A stretch of DNA of 35,516 nucleotides from Candidatus Poseidoniia archaeon (GTDB lineage: Archaea; Thermoplasmatota; Poseidoniia; MGIII; CG-Epi1). This document shows, piece after piece, positions 21,832 through 31,011 of the stretch (position 1 is the stretch's first letter; every line of letters starts with the position of its first letter). Where the stretch lies: positions 1 through 35,516 of the forward strand of contig JASMLC010000005.1 of the NCBI GenBank assembly GCA_030748895.1. The letters are read 5' to 3'. Below the pieces are notes generated by a model that was not told the DNA's origin, did no database searches, and saw only the letters and a program-made list of their open reading frames with translations. The position numbers and the translations under genes were made by a program.

Positions 21832-24800
21832 TCAGAGGCTCGCCCCCAGTGATGCGAAGAAGCTGGTGCCGGGCTCGGGCAGGATGTAGTGCCGCTCGCC
21901 TGCGCCGAGCTCGGTGTCGAGGCCGCCGCGCTGATACTCGAGCCAGCCCGGAATGAGCGGCAGCCCACCCACCTCGCGCAGCCGTATGTCGAGCAGCATC
22001 GCGGCGGTGTCGAGCGTCAGCGGCCCCAGCCGCAATTCGCCTGCAATCGCAATGCCCAGCTCGCCACCACGCGCCTCGCTCAGCTCGAAGACCGGGTAGA
22101 CACCGAACAGCTCGTGCGGCGTGATACGTACGTGCTCGACCCCCACGGCGTGGAGTTCGAGGTAGTGCAGTGTAAACTGCGGCGTCGCCGGCGAATTGGT
22201 GCTGCGCAGGAACGCCTCGCCAATACCGTTCGGCGCGTCAATTACGTACGCGTAGCCGTCGATGTAGAGCCGGGTGTCATTGCCCAGGTCGGTCGCATCC
22301 AGCCAGGTGCCGCTGTGGCCGCCGGTATAGCCCGGGTCGAGCTGTAGCACCACGTCCATCCCCGGCTCGGAGACCTGCACAACGACGTTGGGGAAGCCCT
22401 GGAACATGAACGGCAGGTCCATGTCGAAATCGTAGTTGGGTTCTATCTGCATGTCGAAGAAAGCAGGGACGTCGTGCACCAGCGCGGTCGCCGTGCGCCA
22501 GCCACCGTAGCGGTCGCTGGTCGAACGCGCCATCAGCAGCTCCTGCCCGGAGGACGAATGGAAGTTGAAGCGCACCTCGCGTCCCACCAGCACCTTCGCC
22601 CGCAATTCGTGCGGCACCTCGGAGAGGATGATTTCGTTGATGGAGCGGCCGGTCTGGTTATGCGAACGGAAGTAGGCGCGTCCCAGCCCCTTCGAGGCCG
22701 AGATGTCGAAGACCGAATCGCTGTCGATGCCGGCGGCCGAGTCCTTGCCGAAGCTGAAGGTCCCGACCAGATCACTCCCGGACGGGATGTCGTCGAGGAA
22801 CAGGCGCAGCCCGGTGCCGGCGGTCCCGCGGTCAATATCAAGCCAGACCCAGTCGCGCTCGGGCGACCAGCCCTGCAAGTCGAGGCTGATTACGTCGGGC
22901 TCGCCGGTCGCCAGCTGTAGCGATGCCGCCTGCGGCAGGCCGGTCAGGTGGAAGCGCAGCGAAACGTTGTCGCCCGCTTGCCGCAACACCGCGCCGTGGG
23001 TCCAGTACGCCGGTTCCGGGACGCTGCCGACGTCGGCCGCCAGCGTCGCGCGTGGAATCGCTACCAGCGACGAGAATTCGAGCCCGACGGTGTCGCCCAG
23101 CGTGGCGCCCAGCGACGCCGACTCCGGGAGCTCCGGCAACGCGATTTCGACGTCCATCTCGCGCACCGCGTCGGTCACGCGGCCGTAGACCGTGCCGAGC
23201 GGCTGGTCGGTAGTAATCGTCAGGTTGGCGCTGACCGGGTCGCCCCCGACGTCGGTTTCCACCAGCAGTAGCGCGGTCGCATCCAGGTTGGCGGGGAGGT
23301 CGCCCAGCCGCAGGTCGAGCGACTTGTTGTCGACACCGGAAACTTGCGCCACCAGCTCCTCCATATCACCCCCGGCATTGAAATCGGTCGCTGCGAGCCC
23401 CAGCGAAGTCCCGTCGGGCCGGTCGCGGTACTCGATTGAGAGCTGCGGCGAGATGCCGCGCAAATACGCCTTGACGCTCATATCGCCCTCTCCGGAGCGT
23501 ACCAGCGAGAGCCCGTTGACCCATTCGCTCTCGAGCCGCGCCGTATCGCCCAGCTCGGCCGCAAAGACGACGTGGTCCACTGCCTCGCTGGCACTCAGGT
23601 TGAGGACCATACGGTCGGCCTTGATATCCAGCTCCAGCGAGAGGTCGCGCGGCAGTTGCGGCAGCAGGATTTCGAGCGAGTAAGGACGCTCACCGTCCTC
23701 CTCGACGCGTATATAAATGGGGCCGACCGGCTGGGTGCTCTCGAAATCGATTGAGCCGGCGAGGGTGAAGTTCTCGACAGTGGCGTTGATGGTCAGGTTG
23801 GCATCAATCGCCAGGTCGAGTGATTGCGGTATGTCGGCGATGTAGGCGGTGAACTTCGGGCCGAAAATGCCGTGCTCGCGGAAGAAGAGGTAGTCGGCGG
23901 TCGCCTCGTGGTTATACTGCTTCAGGTCGAGCAGCAGCCGCAGGTCGTCGCCGCGCGAAAGGTAGTCGGCGTCGACCAGTCGCGGCAGCCCCGGCAACAG
24001 CAGGCGCGCCGCGAGAACCTCTTCGTCACCCACATCCAGCTGGTCTGACCAGAGCCCCTGCACCCAGCGCGGTGGCTCCTCCAGCAGCGAGACATTGCCC
24101 TTGTCAATCCAGGCCGTAATCGCCACTTCCTCCTCGACCGAATAGATGAAGCGTGCGACAGTCTCGAACGACTCGACGTTGGAAATCAGGTTCAGAGACA
24201 GGTCGGAGACCAGTTGCACCATCGCCTCCCCCAAATCGGATAGCGCCTCAATCAGCCGCGCCACGTCGCCCAGTGAACTTACATTGCCGACACCGGCCGG
24301 CAGGTCATCTGCATCGAGCAGTGGCACCCGCACGGTCAGGTTGACCGGCAGCGGGTCGACCAGCACGTAGGCGTTGAGCCCGGCAGTGGGTGACCCGTAG
24401 TCGGTCAGGTCGACCGCCCCCACCTTGAACTGCACCGGCTGCCGGTGCTGAATCTGGAAGTCGGCCATGTCGCCGGCGCTATCGAGTCGCAGCGACTGGA
24501 GCCAGTTGAGTTGTCCCGCCAGCGACGCCGACTCGTCGGGGGCGCCGACGCGGTCGCGGTAGAGCAGCACCCAATTACCGTCGAAGACCGACTCGTCCCA
24601 TATCTGCGCGGTCGCGACGCCGTCCGCAGTCTGGTTGGTGATGGCGAAGCTGAAGTTGAACCAGCTGTCGGTCAGCAGCCGCATGTCGCTGCCGTCAACC
24701 GCGATTTCGGCGTCGCCCGGCAGGTGCTCGAGCGCGAAGCGGGTATAGATGTCGTCCGCCAAGCTGGTGAAGGTGATGGACTCCATCACTCGGTCGCCGT

Positions 24801-27165
24801 GCGGGTCTCCCACCGGTCCACCGCTGTACTGCACCGAGCCGCCCTGCATCTCCAGCGCAATCTCGGTCGGGATGTCGCTGAAGGTGACGTTGGCCCAGTG
24901 GGTCGTCGCGCCCGCCGCGTCAACCCCTTCGAAGTAGACTCGCAACGGATGGTCGCGGCCCGGCTGCACCGAGAGCTCGACCGTGCGGTCGCTCCCCTCC
25001 GAGGAATAGTAGGCGTCGCCGACTCCCGTCAGGCGGCCGCTGAAGCTGTAATCCAGGTTTTCGCCCGAAACGGCGGCGCGGCCCGGTGCGGGCGAGTTGG
25101 CCGCCAGCCATGCGGTCTCGTTGTAAATCGCGAAGTAGTCGTCGCCTGCCGGCAGCGTCAGCCAGGCGTGGCTGGTAATCCAGAACTCGAGCTTCCCGAG
25201 CCAGGCCTTCTCGCCGGAGCGGGTACGCATCGTGAGCCGTACCTCGCCGGCGCCCTCACCCACAGTGACGCCGAGTACTGCCTGCGGGATGGAGCGCAGG
25301 ATGCGACCGATGGTCACCAGCTTGCTAGCCAACGCGAACATCATGTTGTTCAGGAAGTCTCCCACCAAGTTACCAAGGTCCTGTACCGGTGGCAGGGAGT
25401 CGTCGTCGAAGAGCGTGAATGACCCTTCGAGCAGGACATGCTGCGGCAGGTCCTGCATCACCACGCCGGTGAAGATGCGGTAGTCATGCTCGCCCCACGC
25501 CGCTCCCACCTCAGTGGAGGAAAGATACTCATAGTCGCCGTAAACGAGTGACTTGAGACGCTGCGTAGAGCTGAACTCGACCACGGTGCGGTTCTGCTCA
25601 TCGGTCGATTCGTTACGCACCTCCAGCCAGAGCGAGGTGCCGGGACGGTCGCTGAGGCAGGCGAACGGTTCCCCCGGAAGCAAGCCACGGTCGCAGCTCG
25701 GAATTCCCTCCAGTTCGGCGACTATATGCGACAGAAACGGGTCGCTCCCATCGCGCGGGGCGACGTTGTACTCGTAATAGTGGAAGTCCAGATTGAAACT
25801 GGCGTCCTGCTCAAGCGGGTCGTCGCGATCGACAAGTCTGGCATACAACTCGAGTGCATCGCGATCGACGCCATCCTCGTCATCGGAGATAATGCGCAGT
25901 TCCAGCTCGGCCGGAATCTTGCCACGTGGATTGGAGATGTTGAGCTTGACGAAAGACATCTCCTCTATCGCTGGCAAGGGTTCTTCCGGGGTACCGCCGC
26001 GTGACCAGTTGTACTTGATGTAGCCAGGGGTAATCGTCAGCCCCTCGACACCATTATCGGACGAGTTGGACTGGTCGGCGTTGATGTGGTAGCGCAGGTT
26101 ATAGGGTGCGTTCAGGCTGGTCAGGTCACCAGGGTTGATTCCACTCGCATTAAGATAAATTGCAAAATCATCGGTTGTACCCTCCCAGTCATAGGTGTCA
26201 GGTACGTCCTGGAACTGCGTATCCACGGTCCAGATGTAGGTCAGGTCCTCGCCCTGATCGCCGGTATAGGTTGCGCCGCGAATCACCGCTATTTCCAGTA
26301 GCTGGTCCAGTTCCACGCCAGGCAACTCTTCAAACTCGAATGAAAGGCCGCCTTCGGCCCCCACCTGAACATCGCCGTCGAAGGGGTTGGCATCCGACTG
26401 CTCTATCAGGTTCCCGATAATCGGCACCAACCGGCAGCGGACGTCGTCGTTGCCGTCACCGGTAACATCAATGTTGACCCAGGAGATGTCGCTTTCGTCA
26501 AGGGAGCTGATGAGTAATATGAAAATGTCCACGAAAGGGTTCCCGGGGGGGAGGGTAGCGTTAACCCAGGCTGTCAAGAGCGAGGTCGAGGAGCCAAAGA
26601 GTGTGGTAATCAGGTCCTTCTCCTCGATGCCCTCCTCTTCTACGGAGATATTACCATCCCCGTTAGCGTCATAGGCCCAGTAGATCAGGTATGTCTGGAG
26701 GAACAGCGACGCGGCCGTGCCAAGCATGGTATCCTGCCACATCTCCTCGTTTTCAATCATTTCCCCCATAATGCGAGCTTGTTGCGGCTGCGGGTCGTCC
26801 ACCACCACCGGCATGAAGCCGCGGTCGCCGTATTCCCAGCTCATCTCGGCCATGTCGACCGACGCATTCACCTCCTCGGTCGCGTTGAGTTCTGCCAGCG
26901 TCTGCCGCTGGTCCTCGAGCAGCGAAAAATTGGCAATCCTGCCGTCGTGCAGCTGCCGCAGCAGTGCCAGCTCCTCGCCAACCAGACTCGCCTGTTCCTG
27001 CCGATGCAGTTCCAGCGACCCGAAGAGTTCCTCCATCACCGCGGCGGAGCCGTAGTCGCTCCCGTCGCCACCGCCCGGCGAATGGGTTGTCGCGCCCGCG
27101 AGGAGCGGCTGCAGGATTATCAGCAGGGCGATTCCCAGCACCAGCACTCGACGACGGGGGGTCAT
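21832..27165 (-). CDS. giant secreted surface protein with Ca-binding loops and beta repeats
   Basis: 1777 residues. A signal peptide is clear (RRR then VLVLGIALLIILQPLLAGA). Residues 166-177 (DANGDGNISVEE) form an EF-hand-like loop, and 232-242 (DVTGDGNDDV) a second Asp-rich loop. Many N-x-S/T sequons suggest N-glycosylation. The C-terminal third contains four diverged copies of a beta module with a G-x-x-Y/F-x-R core followed by a strand ending in LPxLP, at about 23,720, 23,190, 22,670 and 22,210, so a spacing near 160-180 residues. There is no C-terminal membrane helix or sorting tail; the adjacent small protein could anchor it. A TATA-like CTATAAAT lies about 30 nt upstream. I know no characterised homologue; it may be a cell-wall or fibre protein. 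Confidence 0.85.
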   Translation of the reverse strand: MTPRRRVLVLGIALLIILQPLLAGATTHSPGGGDGSDYGSAAVMEELFGSLELHRQEQASLVGEELALLRQLHDGRIANFSLLEDQRQTLAELNATEEVNASVDMAEMSWEYGDRGFMPVVVDDPQPQQARIMGEMIENEEMWQDTMLGTAASLFLQTYLIYWAYDANGDGNISVEEEGIEEKDLITTLFGSSTSLLTAWVNATLPPGNPFVDIFILLISSLDESDISWVNIDVTGDGNDDVRCRLVPIIGNLIEQSDANPFDGDVQVGAEGGLSFEFEELPGVELDQLLEIAVIRGATYTGDQGEDLTYIWTVDTQFQDVPDTYDWEGTTDDFAIYLNASGINPGDLTSLNAPYNLRYHINADQSNSSDNGVEGLTITPGYIKYNWSRGGTPEEPLPAIEEMSFVKLNISNPRGKIPAELELRIISDDEDGVDRDALELYARLVDRDDPLEQDASFNLDFHYYEYNVAPRDGSDPFLSHIVAELEGIPSCDRGLLPGEPFACLSDRPGTSLWLEVRNESTDEQNRTVVEFSSTQRLKSLVYGDYEYLSSTEVGAAWGEHDYRIFTGVVMQDLPQHVLLEGSFTLFDDDSLPPVQDLGNLVGDFLNNMMFALASKLVTIGRILRSIPQAVLGVTVGEGAGEVRLTMRTRSGEKAWLGKLEFWITSHAWLTLPAGDDYFAIYNETAWLAANSPAPGRAAVSGENLDYSFSGRLTGVGDAYYSSEGSDRTVELSVQPGRDHPLRVYFEGVDAAGATTHWANVTFSDIPTEIALEMQGGSVQYSGGPVGDPHGDRVMESITFTSLADDIYTRFALEHLPGDAEIAVDGSDMRLLTDSWFNFSFAITNQTADGVATAQIWDESVFDGNWVLLYRDRVGAPDESASLAGQLNWLQSLRLDSAGDMADFQIQHRQPVQFKVGAVDLTDYGSPTAGLNAYVLVDPLPVNLTVRVPLLDADDLPAGVGNVSSLGDVARLIEALSDLGEAMVQLVSDLSLNLISNVESFETVARFIYSVEEEVAITAWIDKGNVSLLEEPPRWVQGLWSDQLDVGDEEVLAARLLLPGLPRLVDADYLSRGDDLRLLLDLKQYNHEATADYLFFREHGIFGPKFTAYIADIPQSLDLAIDANLTINATVENFTLAGSIDFESTQPVGPIYIRVEEDGERPYSLEILLPQLPRDLSLELDIKADRMVLNLSASEAVDHVVFAAELGDTARLESEWVNGLSLVRSGEGDMSVKAYLRGISPQLSIEYRDRPDGTSLGLAATDFNAGGDMEELVAQVSGVDNKSLDLRLGDLPANLDATALLLVETDVGGDPVSANLTITTDQPLGTVYGRVTDAVREMDVEIALPELPESASLGATLGDTVGLEFSSLVAIPRATLAADVGSVPEPAYWTHGAVLRQAGDNVSLRFHLTGLPQAASLQLATGEPDVISLDLQGWSPERDWVWLDIDRGTAGTGLRLFLDDIPSGSDLVGTFSFGKDSAAGIDSDSVFDISASKGLGRAYFRSHNQTGRSINEIILSEVPHELRAKVLVGREVRFNFHSSSGQELLMARSTSDRYGGWRTATALVHDVPAFFDMQIEPNYDFDMDLPFMFQGFPNVVVQVSEPGMDVVLQLDPGYTGGHSGTWLDATDLGNDTRLYIDGYAYVIDAPNGIGEAFLRSTNSPATPQFTLHYLELHAVGVEHVRITPHELFGVYPVFELSEARGGELGIAIAGELRLGPLTLDTAAMLLDIRLREVGGLPLIPGWLEYQRGGLDTELGAGERHYILPEPGTSFFASLGASL

Positions 27166-27190
27166 GACGCTACTTGGAGAAACCTGCGGT

Positions 27191-27227
27191 ATTTATAGGT
27201 GGCCGGAAAGCCTGAGCTTTAAATAAA
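27191..27227. promoter_or_regulatory. divergent promoters of the giant protein gene and ftsZ
   Basis: CTATAAAT on the minus strand (27191-27198) lies about 30 nt before the giant-protein ATG. TTTAAATA on the plus strand (about 27218-27226) is centred about 26 nt before the ftsZ ATG. A GGAGG at 27228-27232 is 15 nt or more from the ftsZ ATG; it would only be in the message if transcription began at the more distant box. Confidence 0.55.
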
Positions 27228-27247
27228 GGAGGAAAGTCCAGCCGAAT

Positions 27248-28393
27248 ATGCCTGAGGATGAAAGCCCGGCAGAGGTGCCGGCGGAAGAGGAACCGCAGGA
27301 GCCCGCAACCGAGGTGAAACAGGAGCGGCTTGAGGCGGACAATGGCTTCCGTGGTGAAGCTAACGAGCGCGAGCTGCAGGAGCTGGTCGCGAACCTCAGC
27401 ACCAATATCCTGATTATCGGCGCCGGCGGCGCTGGCAACAACACCCTCGAGCGGCTCTACCGTGAAGGAATTGACGGTGTCGAGATGCTGGCGCTGAACA
27501 CCGACGCGCAGCACTTGCTCGCGGCGCGGGTACCTCACCGCATGCTCATCGGCAAGCAGCTCACGAAGGGGCTCGGCGCTGGCGCCGAGCCCCGCCTCGG
27601 CGAGGGGGCCGCAGAGGAAGCACGGGATGACCTGCTCAACGCCTGCCACGGAGCGGACATCGTATTCCTGACTGGCGGGCTCGGCGGCGGCACCGGTACC
27701 GGCGCGCTGCCGGTAATGGCGCGATTTGCCAAGGAAAAGGAGGCGCTCACCATCGCAATCGTCACGCTGCCGTTCAGTAACGAAGGAGCCCGGCGCGCCA
27801 AGAATGCGAAACAGGGGCTGGAGCGGCTGCGCAAGGTGGCCGACACAGTTATCGTGATTCCCAACGACAAACTGCTGCAGGAGGAAATCGCGCAGCTACC
27901 GCTCAACGAAGCGTTCCGCAAGGCCGACGCCATCCTCGGTGGGGCGATTCGCTGCATGTCTGAAATCACCACCCGCAGTGGACTGGTCAACATCGACTTC
28001 GCCGACCTGCGTTCAATCATGGGTGAGGGTGGGGTAGCGATGATTGGCACCGGCGAGGCGCAGGGTGCGGACCGTGCGGCCGAGGCGGTGCAGTATGCTT
28101 TCTCGTCGCCACTGCTGGAGGTCGATATCAGCCAGGCTTCGGGCGCGCTCATCAACGTCACCGGCGGTGACGACATGACTCTGCAGGAAGCGCACGAAGT
28201 GGTGCGCGAAGTGAATGCCAAGATTAATAAGGAGGCCCGAATCATCTGGGGAGCTTCCATCGATTCTTCTCTCGAGCATTCCATTCGTGTGATGCTTGTA
28301 GTAACTGGTGTGAAATCATCCCAGATACTTGGTCCTCCAGAAGGAGTCGAAGATGAACTGGTGGCGCGCTACGGGATAGACTTCGTGCAATGA
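27248..28393 (+). CDS. ftsZ: cell-division tubulin-like GTPase FtsZ
   Basis: 381 residues. Residues 1-50 are an acidic, probably disordered extension. The GTPase domain has [17 protein letters not shown], the tubulin signature GGGTGTG (146-152, in [15 protein letters not shown]) and the T7 loop [11 protein letters not shown] needed for polymer-driven hydrolysis. It forms the division ring. Gene order with secE and spt5 downstream is that of euryarchaeal ftsZ1, so FtsZ1 is the likely paralogue. The end (ARYGIDFVQ) is short. Its TGA overlaps the secE ATG in an ATGA. Confidence 0.95.
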   Translation: MPEDESPAEVPAEEEPQEPATEVKQERLEADNGFRGEANERELQELVANLSTNILIIGAGGAGNNTLERLYREGIDGVEMLALNTDAQHLLAARVPHRMLIGKQLTKGLGAGAEPRLGEGAAEEARDDLLNACHGADIVFLTGGLGGGTGTGALPVMARFAKEKEALTIAIVTLPFSNEGARRAKNAKQGLERLRKVADTVIVIPNDKLLQEEIAQLPLNEAFRKADAILGGAIRCMSEITTRSGLVNIDFADLRSIMGEGGVAMIGTGEAQGADRAAEAVQYAFSSPLLEVDISQASGALINVTGGDDMTLQEAHEVVREVNAKINKEARIIWGASIDSSLEHSIRVMLVVTGVKSSQILGPPEGVEDELVARYGIDFVQ

Positions 28394-28629
28394 GCTACAT
28401 CAAGCGAATCTGGAATACGCAACAGGGTCTCGAGGACCGCTTCCGGCGCATTGGCCGCGGCCGGTTCGGGCGCGTGCTGAGGCTGGCGCGCAAGCCGACC
28501 TACGACGAGTTCATCAAGTCCTCGTGGATTGTCGGAATCGGCATCGGTATTGTCGGCCTGATTGGCTTCATAGTCTACTACATCTGGCTGAAAGTCCCCC
28601 CCATAATCAGCGACGTACTGGGAATCTAG
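28390..28629 (+). CDS. secE: protein translocase subunit SecE/Sec61-gamma
   Basis: 79 residues. A basic amphipathic N-terminal half ([23 protein letters not shown]) with the typical KPTYDEF hinge is followed by one membrane helix (about 48-71, [20 protein letters not shown]). It clamps the SecY channel. It lies between ftsZ and spt5, the standard euryarchaeal arrangement. Confidence 0.92.
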   Translation: MSYIKRIWNTQQGLEDRFRRIGRGRFGRVLRLARKPTYDEFIKSSWIVGIGIGIVGLIGFIVYYIWLKVPPIISDVLGI

Positions 28630-28637
28630 GATTAACC

Positions 28638-29177
28638 ATGGCAACCTTCGAAGACGAAACAGAGCCTGAAACGCCTTCCGCGGAGGCGAGCATCTACATC
28701 ATGAAGACCGCCATCGGGCGCGAGCAGACCGCCGGCGAGCGGCTCGCCGACCGCGTTCGCCGCAGCGGCGCGCCGGTCTGGTCAATCCTGGCGCCCTCCA
28801 AACTGCGCGGCTTCGTGTTTGTCGAGACCAACAGCCCCGAGCTGCTGCGCGACAACCTGAAAGGGCTGACGCACGCCCGCGGCATGGTGATGGTCAAGGG
28901 AATCGGCTACGGCCGTTCCAAGCAGCCCGACTCCTTCGGCACCAGCACCCTCGAGGAGCTGAAGCCGCACCTGACCCCGCCGCCGGCCGTAACCGGCATC
29001 GCCGAGGGCAACATCGTCGAAGTCATCGCCGGGCCGTTCAAGGGCGAGAAGGCGCGCGTCCAGCGCATCGACGAAGGCAAGGAAGAGGTGACTGTCGAGC
29101 TGTTCGAGGCGATGGTTCCCATTCCGATTACCGTCCGCGGCGACCACGTCCGCGTGCTCGAGAAGGAGCCGAACTGA
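28638..29177 (+). CDS. spt5: transcription elongation factor Spt5 (NusG family)
   Basis: 179 residues from the ATG at 28638. The NGN domain runs from IYIMKTAIGREQTAGERLAD through LRGFVFVETNSPELL and ARGMVMVKGIGYG. The KOW domain follows with IAEGNIVEVIAGPFKGEKARV and ends in VRGDHVRVLEK. Together with Spt4 it closes the RNA polymerase clamp and promotes processivity. An acidic N-terminal tail of about 20 residues precedes the NGN domain. Its TGA overlaps the rpl11 ATG by one base (TGATG). Confidence 0.94.
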   Translation: MATFEDETEPETPSAEASIYIMKTAIGREQTAGERLADRVRRSGAPVWSILAPSKLRGFVFVETNSPELLRDNLKGLTHARGMVMVKGIGYGRSKQPDSFGTSTLEELKPHLTPPPAVTGIAEGNIVEVIAGPFKGEKARVQRIDEGKEEVTVELFEAMVPIPITVRGDHVRVLEKEPN

Positions 29178-29647
29178 TGGGCGAGACCGTCGAAGCCCTA
29201 GTCGAAGCAGGCAAGGCCAACGCGGGACCGCCGCTCGGGCCGGCACTCGGCCCGAGCGGCGTCAACGTCAAGGCCGTCATCGACGAAATTAACGCTAAAA
29301 CGAAGGAAATGGCAGGCATGAAAGTGCCAGTCAAGGTGAAGGTTGCCGATGACAAATCCTTCAGCATCTCGGTCGGCACGCCCCCCGCGGCGTCGCTGGT
29401 CAAGCAGGTTCTCGGCCTCGCCAAGGGGTCGGGCGAAGCGGGAACCGTCATCGCAGCCGACATGACCCTCGAGCAGGCAATGACCGTTGCCAAGCAGAAG
29501 GCACCCGCACTGACGGGCGGCGACCTGAAGGCGATGACCTCCGAAATCCTGGGTGTCGCCAAGTCGATGGGGCTGACCTGCGAGGGGCAGGACCCCAAGG
29601 CGTTCCAGGCCAAGCTACGCGCCGGCGACTACGACGACCGGTTCTGA
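29177..29647 (+). CDS. rpl11: ribosomal protein L11 (uL11)
   Basis: 156 residues. The N-terminal domain contains the hallmark AGKANAGPPLGPALGPSG and VNVKAVIDEINAKT, and the C-terminal RNA-binding domain has PPAASLVKQVLGLAKGSGE. It binds the GTPase-associated centre of 23S rRNA. A GGAG lies about 9 nt before its ATG. In many archaea L1, L10 and L12 follow; here a carbamate kinase gene starts on the next base. Confidence 0.95.
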   Translation: MGETVEALVEAGKANAGPPLGPALGPSGVNVKAVIDEINAKTKEMAGMKVPVKVKVADDKSFSISVGTPPAASLVKQVLGLAKGSGEAGTVIAADMTLEQAMTVAKQKAPALTGGDLKAMTSEILGVAKSMGLTCEGQDPKAFQAKLRAGDYDDRF

Positions 29648-30556
29648 ATGCGCGCCGTGCTGGCGCTGGGTGGTAACGCCCTCCAGCAGTCCGGCGACGA
29701 CGGCAGCGTCGAAGGCGAGCTGCGGCGTGCGTACGCTTCGCTGGCACCGCTGGCGGAATTGCTGACGGGCCGCGACCGGCTGCTGCTGACGCACGGCAAC
29801 GGCCCGCAGGTAGGGCACGCGCTGCTGCGCGCCGAAGCGGGGCGCCCTGAAACCCCCGAGCGTCCGCTCGACCACCTTGTTTCCGACACGCAGGGCGGCC
29901 TCGGTTACCTGCTCGAGCGCACCGTGCGCGAAATCATCGCTGGCGCGGGTGGCAGTCGCGATGTCATGACCATGCTGGCGCAGGTCGAAGTCGCTCCCGA
30001 TTTGGGCGAACCGCGCAAGCCGGTCGGCCCCTGGTATCCGGCGGAACGGCGCGCCGAGCTGGAAGCGCGCGGCTGGGCCCTGGCCGAAGGCGAGCAGGGG
30101 GTGCGGCGGCTGGTCGTCTCGCCCACGCCGTTGCGAGTGCTCGAGCTGGATATCATCCGCTCACTGTTCGAGAACCGCATGCTCTGTATCACCGCCGGTG
30201 GCGGCGGGACGCCGGTAGTTCGCGACGGCAACCGCTGGCGCGGCGTCGAAGGGGTCATCGACAAGGACTCGGTGGCAGGAATGCTGGCGCAGCAGCTGAA
30301 CGCGACGCACCTGATTATCGCCACCGACGTCGAGCACGTCTGGGTCGGCCCCGACCGGCGGCCGCTGGGCGAAGTGGGTGTCGCCGAGCTGCGCAGCCAC
30401 TACGGCGCGGGCGAATTCCCGGCCGGCTCGATGGGACCCAAAGTACGCGCCGCGCTCGACTTTGTCGAGCGCGGCGGCGAAGCGGCCATCATCACCGCGA
30501 CCGGGAAAGTGATGGCAGCGCTCGCGGGCGAAGCGGGAACGCGAGTCGTCGCCTAG
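29648..30556 (+). CDS. arcC: carbamate kinase
   Basis: 302 residues. Amino-acid kinase fold with LALGGNAL, THGNGPQVG, SDTQGGLGYLLERTV, KPVGPWY, ITAGGGGTPVV and VIDKDSVAGMLAQQL, all carbamate kinase blocks. It interconverts ATP, carbamate and carbamoyl phosphate. The segment after VEVAPD is a few residues shorter than in typical enzymes. It starts directly at the L11 stop and converges on pyrBI, ending in a CTAG shared with the pyrI stop. Placed next to aspartate carbamoyltransferase, it may supply carbamoyl phosphate, as proposed in Pyrococcus. Confidence 0.9.
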   Translation: MRAVLALGGNALQQSGDDGSVEGELRRAYASLAPLAELLTGRDRLLLTHGNGPQVGHALLRAEAGRPETPERPLDHLVSDTQGGLGYLLERTVREIIAGAGGSRDVMTMLAQVEVAPDLGEPRKPVGPWYPAERRAELEARGWALAEGEQGVRRLVVSPTPLRVLELDIIRSLFENRMLCITAGGGGTPVVRDGNRWRGVEGVIDKDSVAGMLAQQLNATHLIIATDVEHVWVGPDRRPLGEVGVAELRSHYGAGEFPAGSMGPKVRAALDFVERGGEAAIITATGKVMAALAGEAGTRVVA

Positions 30557-31011
30557 AGGAACTGCAGTTCTTCCTCAGCTACCAACCGCGCGCAGTAAGC
30601 GCACGCCAGCTGGAGCGGCTCGCGGCTGCGCAGCAGCAACCGGCTGGCGGCGCCACGTTCGTTGTTGGAAATGCAGTTGGTGTTGGGGCAGCGCGCGACC
30701 CCGGAAACTTCCTCGGGAATTTCGACCGCCGTCTTCTCGGCGACCGAATAGTTGCGAATGATGTTGACGTGCGCGCCGGGCGAGAGCAGCGCGATGCGCT
30801 CGGTTTCGCTATCGGTCAGTTCGCGGTCCTCAATCTTGATGATGTCCTTGCGCCCCTGCTTGGAGCTGGGAACGTTAATCAGCAGGCTGACCGTATTACC
30901 GGTGCCCGCCACGTCGAGGATATCGAGAATCTTTAGCCCGGCACCAGCGTGCAGGTGGTCAATCACGGTGCCGTTACGAATCGGCTGCACCTTGAGCAGG
31001 TTGTCCGCCAT
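30553..31011 (-). CDS. pyrI: aspartate carbamoyltransferase regulatory subunit
   Basis: 152 residues. The allosteric domain begins VQPIRNGTVIDHLHAGAGLKILDIL, and the zinc domain contains CPNTNCISNNE and a later CAYC, giving the four Cys ligands. It binds nucleotides and holds the catalytic trimers together. Its ATG shares one base with the pyrB stop (TGATG), so the subunits are translated together. Confidence 0.95.
   Translation of the reverse strand: MADNLLKVQPIRNGTVIDHLHAGAGLKILDILDVAGTGNTVSLLINVPSSKQGRKDIIKIEDRELTDSETERIALLSPGAHVNIIRNYSVAEKTAVEIPEEVSGVARCPNTNCISNNERGAASRLLLRSREPLQLACAYCARLVAEEELQFL

Noticed and set aside
21793-21840. Frameshift joining the giant protein to the small membrane-anchored frame
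   Set aside because: The giant gene ends in a normal stop and the second frame begins with a typical membrane-anchor N-terminus; two coupled genes explain it better, though resequencing could reopen this.
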